Assembly: GCA_034432795.1 (NCBI GenBank)
Contig: DAOUBF010000015.1
Span: 1-64,000, forward strand
DNA length: 64,000 bases
Source of the DNA: DAOUBF01 sp034432795
Lineage (GTDB): Bacteria; Chloroflexota; Anaerolineae; DSLN01
Reading direction: 5' to 3'
Below the pieces are notes generated by a model. The model searched no databases and was not told the origin of the DNA. It was given only the letters and a program-made list of their open reading frames with translations. The translations under genes and the position numbers were made by a program. Below, in pieces: positions 1 to 7,590 of the stretch. Position 1 is the first letter of the stretch. Each line of letters opens with the position of its first letter.

Positions 1-162
1 GCGAAGGATCATGGCTTTGTGGGGTGAGCGGGGGAGCTTCTGGGAGGCTTTGCTGGCCTAAAACTGGTAATTTCCACAGGCGACAGGGGGCTGAAGTTGT
101 GATACGCTGGAAGTGCCAGCGGGGAGGCTGGTGAGTCTCTCCGTTGTGAGGAGGATCATCTC
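1..162 (+). promoter_or_regulatory. Promoter-like repeat, copy A, upstream of secreted protein gene
   Basis: This leader resembles the stretch at 1306-1480. It holds a candidate sigma70-type promoter with -35 GCGACA at 80-85, a 17-base spacer and -10 TACGCT at 103-108 preceded by TG (extended -10). Upstream is a degenerate copy of the palindrome that is complete in copy B. The gene start at 163 has a clear AGGAGG ribosome binding site about 8 bases upstream. Conservation of the promoter core between two otherwise different genes supports a regulatory role. The -10 matches consensus weakly, so promoter activity is inferred. Confidence 0.4.
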
Positions 163-828
163 ATGATCAAGAGGCTGGTTCGTATCTCATTGGTGAGCTG
201 GATAGCGCTTATGCCATTAGGCGTTGCGCTTGCTCAAGAAGAGGCATCGGCATGGGGGCCGGAGAGCATGGCTATTCCCAGGGCTGTGCTTCAGAGGGTA
301 GGGACCGGTCAGCGTGTTGAGTTGCCGGTTGAGGTCCAGGTGGACTACCTGGGCAACGGTAATTATCTTGCCAGCTATACTATACGTGTTCCGCAACGAC
401 ACCTCGTGCCTGCTCTCGTGGATTCCAGGCAGAAATGGGACGCTACCTTTTCAGTCTTGGTCTCTATAGAGCAGCATTACTCTGCGTACGATGTGCCGGG
501 TGGTCGAGCGGTATCCATTGACAAATATCGCGCAAGGTGGGATAAGTACGACAATACAGTCGGCTGGCAAAATGCAAAGATAATAGCCGCTTGCTTGGGT
601 GACTTCGTGGACGGGGGGTCCTGCAACTTCCGGGAGGAGCGGGCAGTTGGTACGCCTTCTTCTGGTCAATGGTATGACCAATATCCAAGTTGGAGAGGGC
701 GATATGTGATCACCCACGAATCAGCACACCAGGCGGGGAGAGCGGATATTACCCTCTTTCGCGGGGGCTCCACCTGGGCACTCAGGGTATGCATCAGCCA
801 GGGAGGCGGTTCTTTTCAGGATTGCTGA
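163..828 (+). CDS. Exported protein of unknown function with four cysteines
   Basis: The 221-residue product starts with a typical signal peptide: a positively charged N-terminus (MIKRLVR), a hydrophobic core and a likely cleavage after ALA near residue 24. The mature part is hydrophilic and holds four cysteines, all in the C-terminal half (two near residues 144-155 and two in the last 15 residues), which suggests one or two disulfides in an exported protein. No family is recognised. The gene is less GC-rich than the bulk of the window and lies in a cluster of small exported or membrane proteins that share a promoter-like repeat. The start is supported by AGGAGG. The function is unknown. Confidence 0.75.
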   Translation: MIKRLVRISLVSWIALMPLGVALAQEEASAWGPESMAIPRAVLQRVGTGQRVELPVEVQVDYLGNGNYLASYTIRVPQRHLVPALVDSRQKWDATFSVLVSIEQHYSAYDVPGGRAVSIDKYRARWDKYDNTVGWQNAKIIAACLGDFVDGGSCNFREERAVGTPSSGQWYDQYPSWRGRYVITHESAHQAGRADITLFRGGSTWALRVCISQGGGSFQDC

Positions 829-890
829 GAGAATATCTGGGTATTGGACACCAGGCAGGTATGCCTGGTTACCAAATGAGGAGCCAGGAC

Positions 891-1295
891 ATGAACAGAC
901 TTATCGTAGGAATGGGGATGATCTGTGTGTTGGTCATCGCTTATGCCTCCGACCGTGTGCGTGATTTACTTCGTAGGATAGCAGGAGAGACCTTTTCTTC
1001 ATCTGTGATCCTTCAGTCGTTGTGGATAGCGGCGGCTGCGAACCTGATCCTGGCCGCGTGTATCCTGGCGCTGGCATGGTTGGTGTGCATCAAGAGCCCC
1101 AGAAACGGATGGGTCGTAACGCTCTTCCTGGCCGTGGGTTTATTCCTCCTGCTCTCCCCAATCTTTTCCATACTCCTTGCCCCTATCATCCGCTGGCCCC
1201 TTCCCTTTGGTTTTCCGCCTCCGGACACCCTGTTGTTTCATGCGGCTGCTTTTGTGGTAGTAATCGGAATAGCGAATCTGATACTCCGACGGTGA
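891..1295 (+). CDS. Small membrane protein, unknown function
   Basis: The start ATG at 891 is chosen because AGGAG lies just upstream and the protein then begins with a membrane segment. The frame is open further upstream to 690 but overlaps the preceding gene. The 134-residue product has about four hydrophobic segments (near residues 2-18, 43-65, 74-96 and 112-131) with short basic loops and ends in LILRR. No catalytic motif or family is recognised. It lies 62 bases after the exported protein gene, so the two are probably cotranscribed. The pairing suggests an envelope role, which is inference only. Confidence 0.6.
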   Translation: MNRLIVGMGMICVLVIAYASDRVRDLLRRIAGETFSSSVILQSLWIAAAANLILAACILALAWLVCIKSPRNGWVVTLFLAVGLFLLLSPIFSILLAPIIRWPLPFGFPPPDTLLFHAAAFVVVIGIANLILRR

Positions 1296-1305
1296 AGTTC
1301 CAATG

Positions 1306-1480
1306 GGCCTGGGTGCGGGAGCATCGGCTATGGGGGTGAGGGTGGGGGTGCTGTGAGTGTCCTGGGGAGATGTGCGGGGAAAAACTGTGGATTTCCACAG
1401 TGACAGGGAGTTGAAGTTGTGGTACGCTGGACGTGCCGGCCACGAGGCTGGTGAGCAGTTTAGTGATGAAGTAGGAGGCA
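1306..1480 (+). promoter_or_regulatory. Promoter-like repeat, copy B, with palindromic operator
   Basis: This is the best copy of a repeat also seen at 1-150 and 2957-3050. A 16-base palindrome, CTGTGGATTTCCACAG (1385-1400), abuts the -35 GTGACA (1400-1405). A 17-base spacer leads to -10 TACGCT (1423-1428) with an extended TG. The position of the palindrome at the -35 edge is where a dimeric regulator would act. Copy A keeps the promoter core but only the right arm of the palindrome. Copy C is cut off inside the palindrome. Regulation is inferred from sequence alone. Confidence 0.45.
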
Positions 1481-1484
1481 CACC

Positions 1485-1511
1485 ATGGAGCACGAGCAGA
1501 ACTGTTCTTAG
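1485..1511 (+). CDS. Possible eight-codon leader peptide (MEHEQNCS)
   Basis: A well-formed AGGAGG (1473-1478) sits six bases before an ATG that opens a frame of eight codons ending in TAG. It lies between promoter copy B and the real start of the next gene at 1543, which has its own AAGGAG. It may be a short upstream reading frame or the remnant start of a gene once attached to this promoter. The sequence shows no attenuator hairpin. Confidence 0.25.
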   Translation: MEHEQNCS

Positions 1512-1542
1512 AGATGCAGCCGAGATCAAGGAGCTAATACTC

Positions 1543-2211
1543 ATGAGAAAACTCTTATGGAATTCTGTCATGCTCCTGAGCGGAGTTATCCTCCTGGCGG
1601 CCTTGGCCCTGATCCTCAGCCTACTCATGTCCGGGCCACACCAGAGCCAGGCGAACCCGCCCGCGATGTCTAGCACAGGGCCGACCCCGGTGGTTACTCC
1701 ACGCTCCTACCCTGACCTTGATCCAGAGTTAGTGTCTGCATTAACAACGGACTGGCCGGTATTCAAGCATCGGGAATTTGGCCTCCAGATCAGGTACCCG
1801 CCTACCTACTTTACAAAGGAATGGCAGGTCAGTGGCGACCGCCTGTTCTATGTCAGTTTCGTGGATCAGAAGTGGCGGGGCATTGAGGGGGAGATACCGG
1901 ACATCGGTCTTGTGATCTACGGCAACCCACAGGGATTGTTACTTGATGAATGGTTCCACAAGCATTCGGGCCACTTCACCCCCTCAGGTCTGCCAGAGGG
2001 GGTCCTCTTCGTGGACCCAACGCAGATAGAACCGGTTCTGGTACGGGGACACACGGCGCTGAGGTTCATAGACGGTGGCCTGGGGCCAGCTCCAAGCATA
2101 CTTATAGATCGAGGACCCCAGATAGTCAGGCTCTACTTCACTCCTGTTGGCCCAGATAACCTTGAGCCTATCTATGAATTAATGCTCTCCACCCTTGAGT
2201 TTATCAAATGA
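1543..2211 (+). CDS. Membrane-anchored extracytoplasmic protein, unknown function
   Basis: The start at 1543 is preferred over upstream in-frame starts because AAGGAG precedes it at 1528-1533 and the protein then begins MRKLLW followed by a hydrophobic segment (residues about 8-30), i.e. a signal anchor or uncleaved signal. A Pro/Thr/Ser-rich spacer follows. The rest is a soluble domain that begins with a FGLQIRYPPTYF-like stretch, reminiscent of PsbP-like or lipoprotein domains that start with Y/F-G-(F/L)-x-(I/V)-x-Y-P. No cysteine lipobox is visible. Function is unknown. A hairpin GCCGGG-CAA-CCCGGC follows the gene near 2259-2273. Confidence 0.65.
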   Translation: MRKLLWNSVMLLSGVILLAALALILSLLMSGPHQSQANPPAMSSTGPTPVVTPRSYPDLDPELVSALTTDWPVFKHREFGLQIRYPPTYFTKEWQVSGDRLFYVSFVDQKWRGIEGEIPDIGLVIYGNPQGLLLDEWFHKHSGHFTPSGLPEGVLFVDPTQIEPVLVRGHTALRFIDGGLGPAPSILIDRGPQIVRLYFTPVGPDNLEPIYELMLSTLEFIK

Positions 2212-2295
2212 GCGTGAGGCCAGAGGATAGGATGATGGATCACAGGATTTTCCCTGGTGCCGGGCAACCCGGCAAGGTACTGTCTCTAATAAATA

Positions 2296-2910
2296 GTGGC
2301 TGTCGTCTCTATCTGGCTTGCTCCCGCGATAGGAACGCGTTCACTGCAGCGAATTAATGAATCTGTCTGCAGTGCCGGCCCTGCTAATACCGGCACTAAG
2401 CTACCCTGGCAATATTGTCGGTGGAAGCAAGTGACCCAGGGTTGGGGTGGGGCTTTTTCTCACAATAACACTCAAATGTGGTATGCTTATGATTTTGGTA
2501 TGGCTGAAGGGACCGGCGTGCGAGCTACAAGGGGAGGCACCGTTGCCTTTACCAGGTCTAATAGCAATGTGTGTGGGGGATATGAACTTCGCAACGAAGC
2601 TAACTACATCACTATCAACCATAACGATGGGACGGCAATACTTTATCTACACCTCAAATACAACAGCGTATATGTAGGTGTCGGCCAAGGAGTATCACAA
2701 GGGCAGACCATCGGCCTGAGCGGTAATACAGGCTGGACCGGCTGTAGTGCTCACTTGCATTTTCAGCGTCAAGCACAGGGGAATTGGATTACCAACGCGA
2801 TGCCTGTTTACTTTGATGAGTATCCAGGTGAGCAATTGCTGGCAGGAGGTTTGTACAGGTCGTTGAACTACTGGCCTGGGGATAACTGCCCACAATGGCC
2901 CTCACCATGA
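2296..2910 (+). CDS. M23-family (LytM-type) peptidase-like protein, N-terminus probably incomplete
   Basis: The 204-residue frame opens at a GTG just after an in-frame stop (2290-2292) and has no convincing signal peptide, which is unusual for an exported M23 protein. The M23 fold is recognisable: YAYDFGMAEGTGVRAT resembles the DFxxxxGTxVxA motif, a Gly-rich strand follows (HNDGTAILYLHL), and CSAHLHFQ supplies the HxH of the zinc site. The first metal histidine usually found before the DF motif appears replaced by Tyr, as in some M23-like proteins. Peptidoglycan or peptide cleavage is therefore plausible but not assured. The lost signal peptide suggests a 5-prime truncation or an upstream frameshift. 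Confidence 0.6.
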   Translation: MAVVSIWLAPAIGTRSLQRINESVCSAGPANTGTKLPWQYCRWKQVTQGWGGAFSHNNTQMWYAYDFGMAEGTGVRATRGGTVAFTRSNSNVCGGYELRNEANYITINHNDGTAILYLHLKYNSVYVGVGQGVSQGQTIGLSGNTGWTGCSAHLHFQRQAQGNWITNAMPVYFDEYPGEQLLAGGLYRSLNYWPGDNCPQWPSP

Positions 2911-2956
2911 TATGAGCAATCTATGGGGCAAGCTGGGGCTAAGTTCACAGGTGCAG

Positions 2957-3054
2957 GCGGCGGCCTGGGTGCAGGAGCATCGGCTATGGGGGTGAGGGCG
3001 GGGGCGTGGTGGGTGTCCTGGGGAGATGTGCGGGGAAAAACTGTGGATTTCTGG
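2957..3054 (+). repeat. Truncated promoter-like repeat, copy C
   Basis: The segment matches 1306-1396 closely (shared GGAGCATCGGCTATGGGGGT and GGGGAAAAACTGTGGATTTC) but the similarity stops abruptly in the middle of the palindrome at about 3050, before the -35 region. What follows is unrelated coding-like sequence. This looks like a deletion or recombination breakpoint at the repeat. Confidence 0.6.
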
Positions 3055-3272
3055 TGCGTGCTCTCCCCGAAGAGGTCAGCCTGCCGTTCTTCCTGATAGG
3101 GCTTTGGCCCACCCTGGCTGTTATCGCTGTTCCTGTTGCTGCCAGTATGGTGCGAGTCGTGCAGACGCGCAGCCGACGCGCTGTGATCAGCCTGGCTCTG
3201 AGCGTGCTGGCCGCCGGCCTGTTCTATCTCAATAGCGCCACCCCATGGCTCTGGCCGTATCGGACGCCCTAG
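3006..3272 (+). pseudogene. Possible truncated membrane protein fused to repeat sequence
   Basis: The first about 17 codons are translated repeat (copy C). From a GTG near 3054 the frame encodes two hydrophobic segments separated by VVQTRSRRA and ends with PWLWPYRTP. It looks like the C-terminal end of a two-helix membrane protein whose start was lost when the repeat was joined to it. No family is recognised and there is no ribosome binding site, so it is probably not expressed as a functional protein. Confidence 0.35.
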
Positions 3273-3283
3273 ACGTCCCCTGC

Positions 3284-3311
3284 TTGCAATCTGGCGCATT
3301 TGTGTTAGAAT
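3284..3311 (+). promoter_or_regulatory. Sigma70-type promoter for the glycosidase gene
   Basis: TTGCAA (3284-3289), a 16-base spacer and TAGAAT (3306-3311) with an extended TG two bases before the -10. A 7-bp hairpin, GCCGGGC/GCCCGGC (3324-3343), lies in the leader, followed by AGGAGG at 3388-3393 and the ATG at 3405. Confidence 0.6.
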
Positions 3312-3404
3312 GCCCCCGTCTTAGCCGGGCGGCTTTGCCCGGCGGGCCTGGAAGCGGTACTTCCCAACACTTTCAGGCACACCTTGCAGGAGGCGGAATC
3401 GCTC

Positions 3405-6239
3405 ATGGACGAACGCTCTCAACGGTCCAAGGTATCCGAGTCCAGTTCGCTCACCTTCAGCCTGTCCAACCCGCTCCTCTACGTCGTCATCGTGCTGCTT
3501 CTCATCGCCGTGTTGCTCCTGCCCCCTATCTCGTTGGTGACCCGCCTGCAGGAGCGCGGCTACACCCGCATCGGGCCGGGCGCAGCCGAGATGGCCCACC
3601 CGGATGGGTTGACATTGGCGCTGAAGGGCGCGAGCGAGATGGCCGTTAAAGTCAATGCCATTCCGCGCCAGGCGGTGCAGGAGGCCCAGGCAGGCGACGG
3701 CTGGAGCCGGGCGCTCCAGGCGCTGCCGGACACCCTCACCCTGGTCAGCCCGATCTATGAGATCGCCGCACGCGGCTCGGCCGACAGTGGGGTGCAGGTC
3801 CGCGTTGCCCTCCCCAAAGATGTTACAGCAGTGCAAACGCTTGATCTATACACCTGGGACGGGGCGGCCTGGCGCTGGTTGCCCGGCCATGTGGACCAGG
3901 CCACAGGCGTGATCGTGTCCGACGCGGAGCAGGTGCCCGCTAACCTGGCCATTATGCAGGTGAGCGCGCCCGGCGCAGTCGCCGCTGCCGAAGCCAGCGC
4001 CGATCAGCCCCTTACCGAGGGCGCGGAGGCCACGCTGACCGAGATCTATCCGGCGGGCCTGCGGCTGACGGCGGATGGTGCGTTGCAGGGCCAGGTGGAA
4101 GACATCGCCTGGACGGGCAAGGCGAACCTGCTGCCCATCGTGCGCAACTATGGCCCAGGCACAACCGGGGACGCGCTGACCGCTGTGCTGACCGATCCGG
4201 CGGCACGCCAACGCCACGTGGCTGCCCTGGCGCAGGCGGCTATCGGCTATACCGGCCTGGTCCTGGACTACCAGGGGCTGGACCCCAGCCTGCGTGCAGC
4301 ATTCACCGACCTGGTGCGTGAGGTGGCTAATGCCCTGCACGCGCAGGGTTTCCAACTCGGCGTCGTCGTCGGCCCGGCAACACGGTCAGGCACGGCCTGG
4401 GACACCGGCGGTTACGACTGGCGCGCCCTGGGCGCGGTGGCCGACTTTCTCCTTATCCCCGGTCCGGACGATCCGACGGCCTACGATGTGGATGGGCCAG
4501 CCTCGGCGCTTATCGCCTGGGCGGTGGGCGAAGTGAACCGGGCCAGGATCATGCTGCTCGTCTCCGCAGCCAGCGTGGAGCAGATCGGGAGCGCTTTCGT
4601 CCCCCTTTCCGATGATGTCGCCCTGCGCGCTTTCGGCCAGGTCGCTGCCGAGGCCACACAGGGCCAGGTGATAGCCGGTACACCGCTGCCTGTGGTCATC
4701 CAGAGCACCGCGAAGGAGTTTGCCTTTGACGAGGCGGCCATGACCTACCGCTATGTCACCGACAGCGGCGGGCAACCCCGCACGGTCTGGCTGAGCACGC
4801 CCTCTGCCCTGGCGCAACGGCTGCGCTGGGCCGGGGTGTATGCCTTGCGCGGTGTGGCGCTGCGCGACTTGCTGCGCCAGCCGGGGGCGTCTGAGCGCGT
4901 GGCGGCGGTGGCGACGCTGTTGAAGAGCGCGCAGATGCCTGGCGCACAGGCCCCCGCTGTCGTCTGGACGATCCGCGACCCCTCTGGCCGTGTCATTACG
5001 CAGACCACCACGCTGGACCAGACGCGCCTGGAGGTGGTCGCCGAGTTGCCCGGCGTGTATAGCATTGAGGCCTCGGTGGGCGATGCCCCGCTGGGTCATG
5101 TCAGCGTTGAGGTCGCGGCCCAACCGACGGCCACACCCCAGGCGACGGCCACGCCGACGGGCACGGCGACCTATACGCCCTCGCCCACGAACACGCCCCG
5201 GCCCACGAACACACCTGGCCCCTCGCCCACGCCCGGCCCCACGAACACGCCCGGCCCGACTCAAGCTGCCCCTCCGCCCCCGCCTCCCAGCGGCGGCGGT
5301 GCCTTTCAGCTTGGCGGGCACGTGGATAGCTTCGCTTACCCGGATCAGATGAGATACGCCGGGATGTGGTGGGTAAAGCGCCAGGTGCGTTACCGCCTGG
5401 GGGACGATCCCAGCAACGTGGCCTGGATGATCGATCAGGCGCATAACCTAGGCTTCAAAATCCTGCTGGGCATTGTGGGCCACGCTGACCAGATGGGCGC
5501 CTCTGATTACTTTGACCAGTACGCCAGCTATGTCGCCGGGGTGGCCGCGCGCGGCGCCGACGCTATTGAGGTCTGGAACGAAATGAACCTGGACCGCGAG
5601 TGGCCCAACGGGCAGATCAACCCGGCCAGCTATGTGGAGTTGCTGCGCCGGGCCTATACGGCCATTAAGAACGCCAACCCCGGCACGCTGGTGATCAGCG
5701 GCGCGCTCTCCCCCACCGGCTACTTTGGCGGCTGCTTCCCGCATGGCTGCGATGACGCCCCTTATCTCGCCGGTATGGTGGCGGCGGGCTTCACCCGCTA
5801 CGCGGATTGCGTGGGCATTCACTACAATGAGGGTATCCTGCCGCCCGATGCTACCAGCGGCGACCCGCGAGGGAACAGTTCGTTCTACACCCGCTATTAC
5901 TGGGGGATGGTCAACACCTACTGGAACATCATCGGCGGTGCGCGCCGCCTGTGCTTCACCGAACTGGGCTACCTCACCGATGAGGGCTACGACCCGCCGC
6001 TGGAGGTGATCGCGCCAGGCTTTGCCTGGGCGCGGGATGTCACCGTGCAGCAGCAGGCGGAGTGGCTGGCGCGGGCGGCGCAGTTGTCGCGGGACAGCGG
6101 CAAAGTGCGTATCATGATCATCTGGAACGTGGACTTCACCTACTACGGCAGCGACCCCATGGCCGGCTATGCTATCTTCCGCCCTGGCGGCGGGTGCCCG
6201 GCCTGCGAAACGCTGCATAATGTCCTGGGAGGGCGTTAG
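3405..6239 (+). CDS. Membrane-anchored two-domain glycoside hydrolase-like protein
   Basis: Start ATG 3405 is chosen over TTG 3384 because AGGAGG lies 11 bases upstream. The 944-residue protein has a cytoplasmic N-terminus and one membrane segment at residues about 24-45. A GH18-like region follows whose strand GLVLDYQGL (residues 284-292) has Gln290 where active GH18 enzymes have the catalytic Glu. Next is a Thr/Pro-rich linker (about 572-627), typical of exported Chloroflexota proteins, then a C-terminal TIM-barrel hydrolase domain (about 635-944). The latter has EVWNEMN (acid/base Glu726) and CFTELGYL (nucleophile Glu853), the spacing expected of clan GH-A enzymes such as GH5/GH39. The C-terminal domain looks catalytically competent; the GH18-like part looks like a pseudoenzyme or binding module. 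Substrate is unknown. Confidence 0.8.
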   Translation: MDERSQRSKVSESSSLTFSLSNPLLYVVIVLLLIAVLLLPPISLVTRLQERGYTRIGPGAAEMAHPDGLTLALKGASEMAVKVNAIPRQAVQEAQAGDGWSRALQALPDTLTLVSPIYEIAARGSADSGVQVRVALPKDVTAVQTLDLYTWDGAAWRWLPGHVDQATGVIVSDAEQVPANLAIMQVSAPGAVAAAEASADQPLTEGAEATLTEIYPAGLRLTADGALQGQVEDIAWTGKANLLPIVRNYGPGTTGDALTAVLTDPAARQRHVAALAQAAIGYTGLVLDYQGLDPSLRAAFTDLVREVANALHAQGFQLGVVVGPATRSGTAWDTGGYDWRALGAVADFLLIPGPDDPTAYDVDGPASALIAWAVGEVNRARIMLLVSAASVEQIGSAFVPLSDDVALRAFGQVAAEATQGQVIAGTPLPVVIQSTAKEFAFDEAAMTYRYVTDSGGQPRTVWLSTPSALAQRLRWAGVYALRGVALRDLLRQPGASERVAAVATLLKSAQMPGAQAPAVVWTIRDPSGRVITQTTTLDQTRLEVVAELPGVYSIEASVGDAPLGHVSVEVAAQPTATPQATATPTGTATYTPSPTNTPRPTNTPGPSPTPGPTNTPGPTQAAPPPPPPSGGGAFQLGGHVDSFAYPDQMRYAGMWWVKRQVRYRLGDDPSNVAWMIDQAHNLGFKILLGIVGHADQMGASDYFDQYASYVAGVAARGADAIEVWNEMNLDREWPNGQINPASYVELLRRAYTAIKNANPGTLVISGALSPTGYFGGCFPHGCDDAPYLAGMVAAGFTRYADCVGIHYNEGILPPDATSGDPRGNSSFYTRYYWGMVNTYWNIIGGARRLCFTELGYLTDEGYDPPLEVIAPGFAWARDVTVQQQAEWLARAAQLSRDSGKVRIMIIWNVDFTYYGSDPMAGYAIFRPGGGCPACETLHNVLGGR

Positions 6240-7470
6240 CCTGGAAGGACGACAGACGACAAAGGAGGGACGACGGGGGACGGATGATGGATTTGCCTCC
6301 GTCCCCCATCGTCCGTCCCTCGTCCCCTGGTGGTCGCTGGCGCTGAGCCATGCGGCAGTAGGGATGTATCTGACCGCCCGCCTGGGCTTCTACCCCGCGC
6401 TGAGCGCGGCGTTCCACCTGAACTATCAGCAACTCGGCCTGATCACCACCGTCACCACGCTGGTGGCCTCGCTGGGGCAGCCGGCCTTCGGCGCCCTGGG
6501 TGACCGCTTGGGGCCGCGCCTGCTGCTCCCCTGGGGACTGGCCCTGCTGGGCCTGGGCACCGGGCTGATCGGCCTGATGCCGGGCTACCCCGCTGTTGTG
6601 GGGCTGGCCGGGGTGAGCGTCCTGGGCGTGGCCGCCTTCTGGCCAATTGGCGCGGCTGTCGTCACCGCCATTGCGCCCCCGGCGCAGCGCGGCACGGCCT
6701 TCGCCATTTTCCAGGCCAGCGGCAGCCTGGGCGCGGTCATCGGGCCGCTTGTGGCCAATGATGTGCTCGCGGTGGCCGGGCTGCGGGGCACGGTGTTGCT
6801 GATCCCCATTGGCCTGGCTGCGGCCCTGCTCTTGTGGAGTACATTGTGCCCTGCGGTCATCCATGCTGAGGGCCTTCCTAATGGCCTGCCCGTGCGCCGC
6901 TCGCTTCTCGCCGGCCTGGGTCTCCCGCTTCTCATCATGGTCGCCGCCGCGCTCGTGTTGACCTGCTACAATTCGTATCTCACTGTGCTGGAGACAGGGC
7001 GGGGAGTGCCTCAGGAGGTCGCCAACCGGGAACTGTCGTTGCTGTTCGTTGCCGGTGTGCTGGGGCCGTTTCTGGCCGGGCCGCTCTCCGATCGCCTGGG
7101 GCGTTCGCCGATCATTGCGGCCTGTCTGGCCGGGAGCGTGGGGACGCACCTGGCCTTTCTCTTCGCTCCCCTCCCCTGGCGTCTGTTGGCGCTGGCCTTG
7201 ACCGGGATGCTCCTGCCTGGCGCGGCCACCCTGGCGGTGCTCCTGGCGCAAGAGATGCGGCCAGAGGCGCGGGCCACCGCCGCCGGGGTGGTGCAGGGGC
7301 TGGGCTACACCGGGGCCGCGCTGGGTACCTGGCTGGTCGGCGCCCTGGCCGATGCCTGGGGGCCTGTCTCCGCGCTGTCCACGCTGGCGCCGGTGGCCGC
7401 TTCCGGCGCACTCATGGCGCTGGCGCTACGCTCGTTCCCCCTTCTCCGCAGTTCTGGTAGAGGGGGGTGA
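6220..7470 (+). CDS. MFS transporter
   Basis: This is a twelve-helix major facilitator. The loop between helices 2 and 3 carries the MFS signature (GALGDRLGPR) and an equivalent GPLSDRLGRS follows helix 8. ATG 6220 overlaps the end of the glycosidase gene by 20 bases and is the only reasonable start. However, the first about 36 residues are translated from a palindromic repeat (GACGAC/GTCGTC type, 6241-6329) and are hydrophilic, so native initiation may have been altered by repeat insertion. The first helix begins at WWSLALSHAAVG. Substrate cannot be told. The overlap suggests cotranscription with the glycosidase, possibly for uptake or export of a product. Confidence 0.8.
   Translation: MSWEGVSLEGRQTTKEGRRGTDDGFASVPHRPSLVPWWSLALSHAAVGMYLTARLGFYPALSAAFHLNYQQLGLITTVTTLVASLGQPAFGALGDRLGPRLLLPWGLALLGLGTGLIGLMPGYPAVVGLAGVSVLGVAAFWPIGAAVVTAIAPPAQRGTAFAIFQASGSLGAVIGPLVANDVLAVAGLRGTVLLIPIGLAAALLLWSTLCPAVIHAEGLPNGLPVRRSLLAGLGLPLLIMVAAALVLTCYNSYLTVLETGRGVPQEVANRELSLLFVAGVLGPFLAGPLSDRLGRSPIIAACLAGSVGTHLAFLFAPLPWRLLALALTGMLLPGAATLAVLLAQEMRPEARATAAGVVQGLGYTGAALGTWLVGALADAWGPVSALSTLAPVAASGALMALALRSFPLLRSSGRGG
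6241..6329. repeat. Palindromic repeat, GACGGACGACGGAGG family, inside MFS gene 5-prime end
   Basis: Arms GGGACGACGGGGGACGGA and TCCGTCCCCCATCGTCCGTC form a long imperfect inverted repeat. Related sequence occurs at 8872-8938, at the outer arms of 19163-19260 and at 45656-45692. Here it supplies the first codons of the MFS reading frame. Confidence 0.6.
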
Positions 7471-7474
7471 TTCT

Positions 7475-7563
7475 ACCCCCCACCCCAACCCTCCCCCGCA
7501 AGGGGGGAGAAGGTAGGGCTGAGTCCCTCCCCTTGGATGGGGGAGGGCAAGGGAGGGGGGTGG
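7475..7563. repeat. Palindromic CCCTCCCCC repeat between convergent genes
   Basis: Arms CCCTCCCCCGCAAGGGGGGA and a second stem CCCTCCCC/GGGGGAGGG lie between the converging MFS gene and glcF. It belongs to the family also seen at 11516, 19176, 23750, 41252, 42858, 48321, 56664, 57907 and 63307. Its place between convergent genes would let it act as a bidirectional terminator, though no T-run is visible. Confidence 0.6.
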
Positions 7564-7590
7564 CTTGTAACATCCCTCGCTCGCTGAAGC

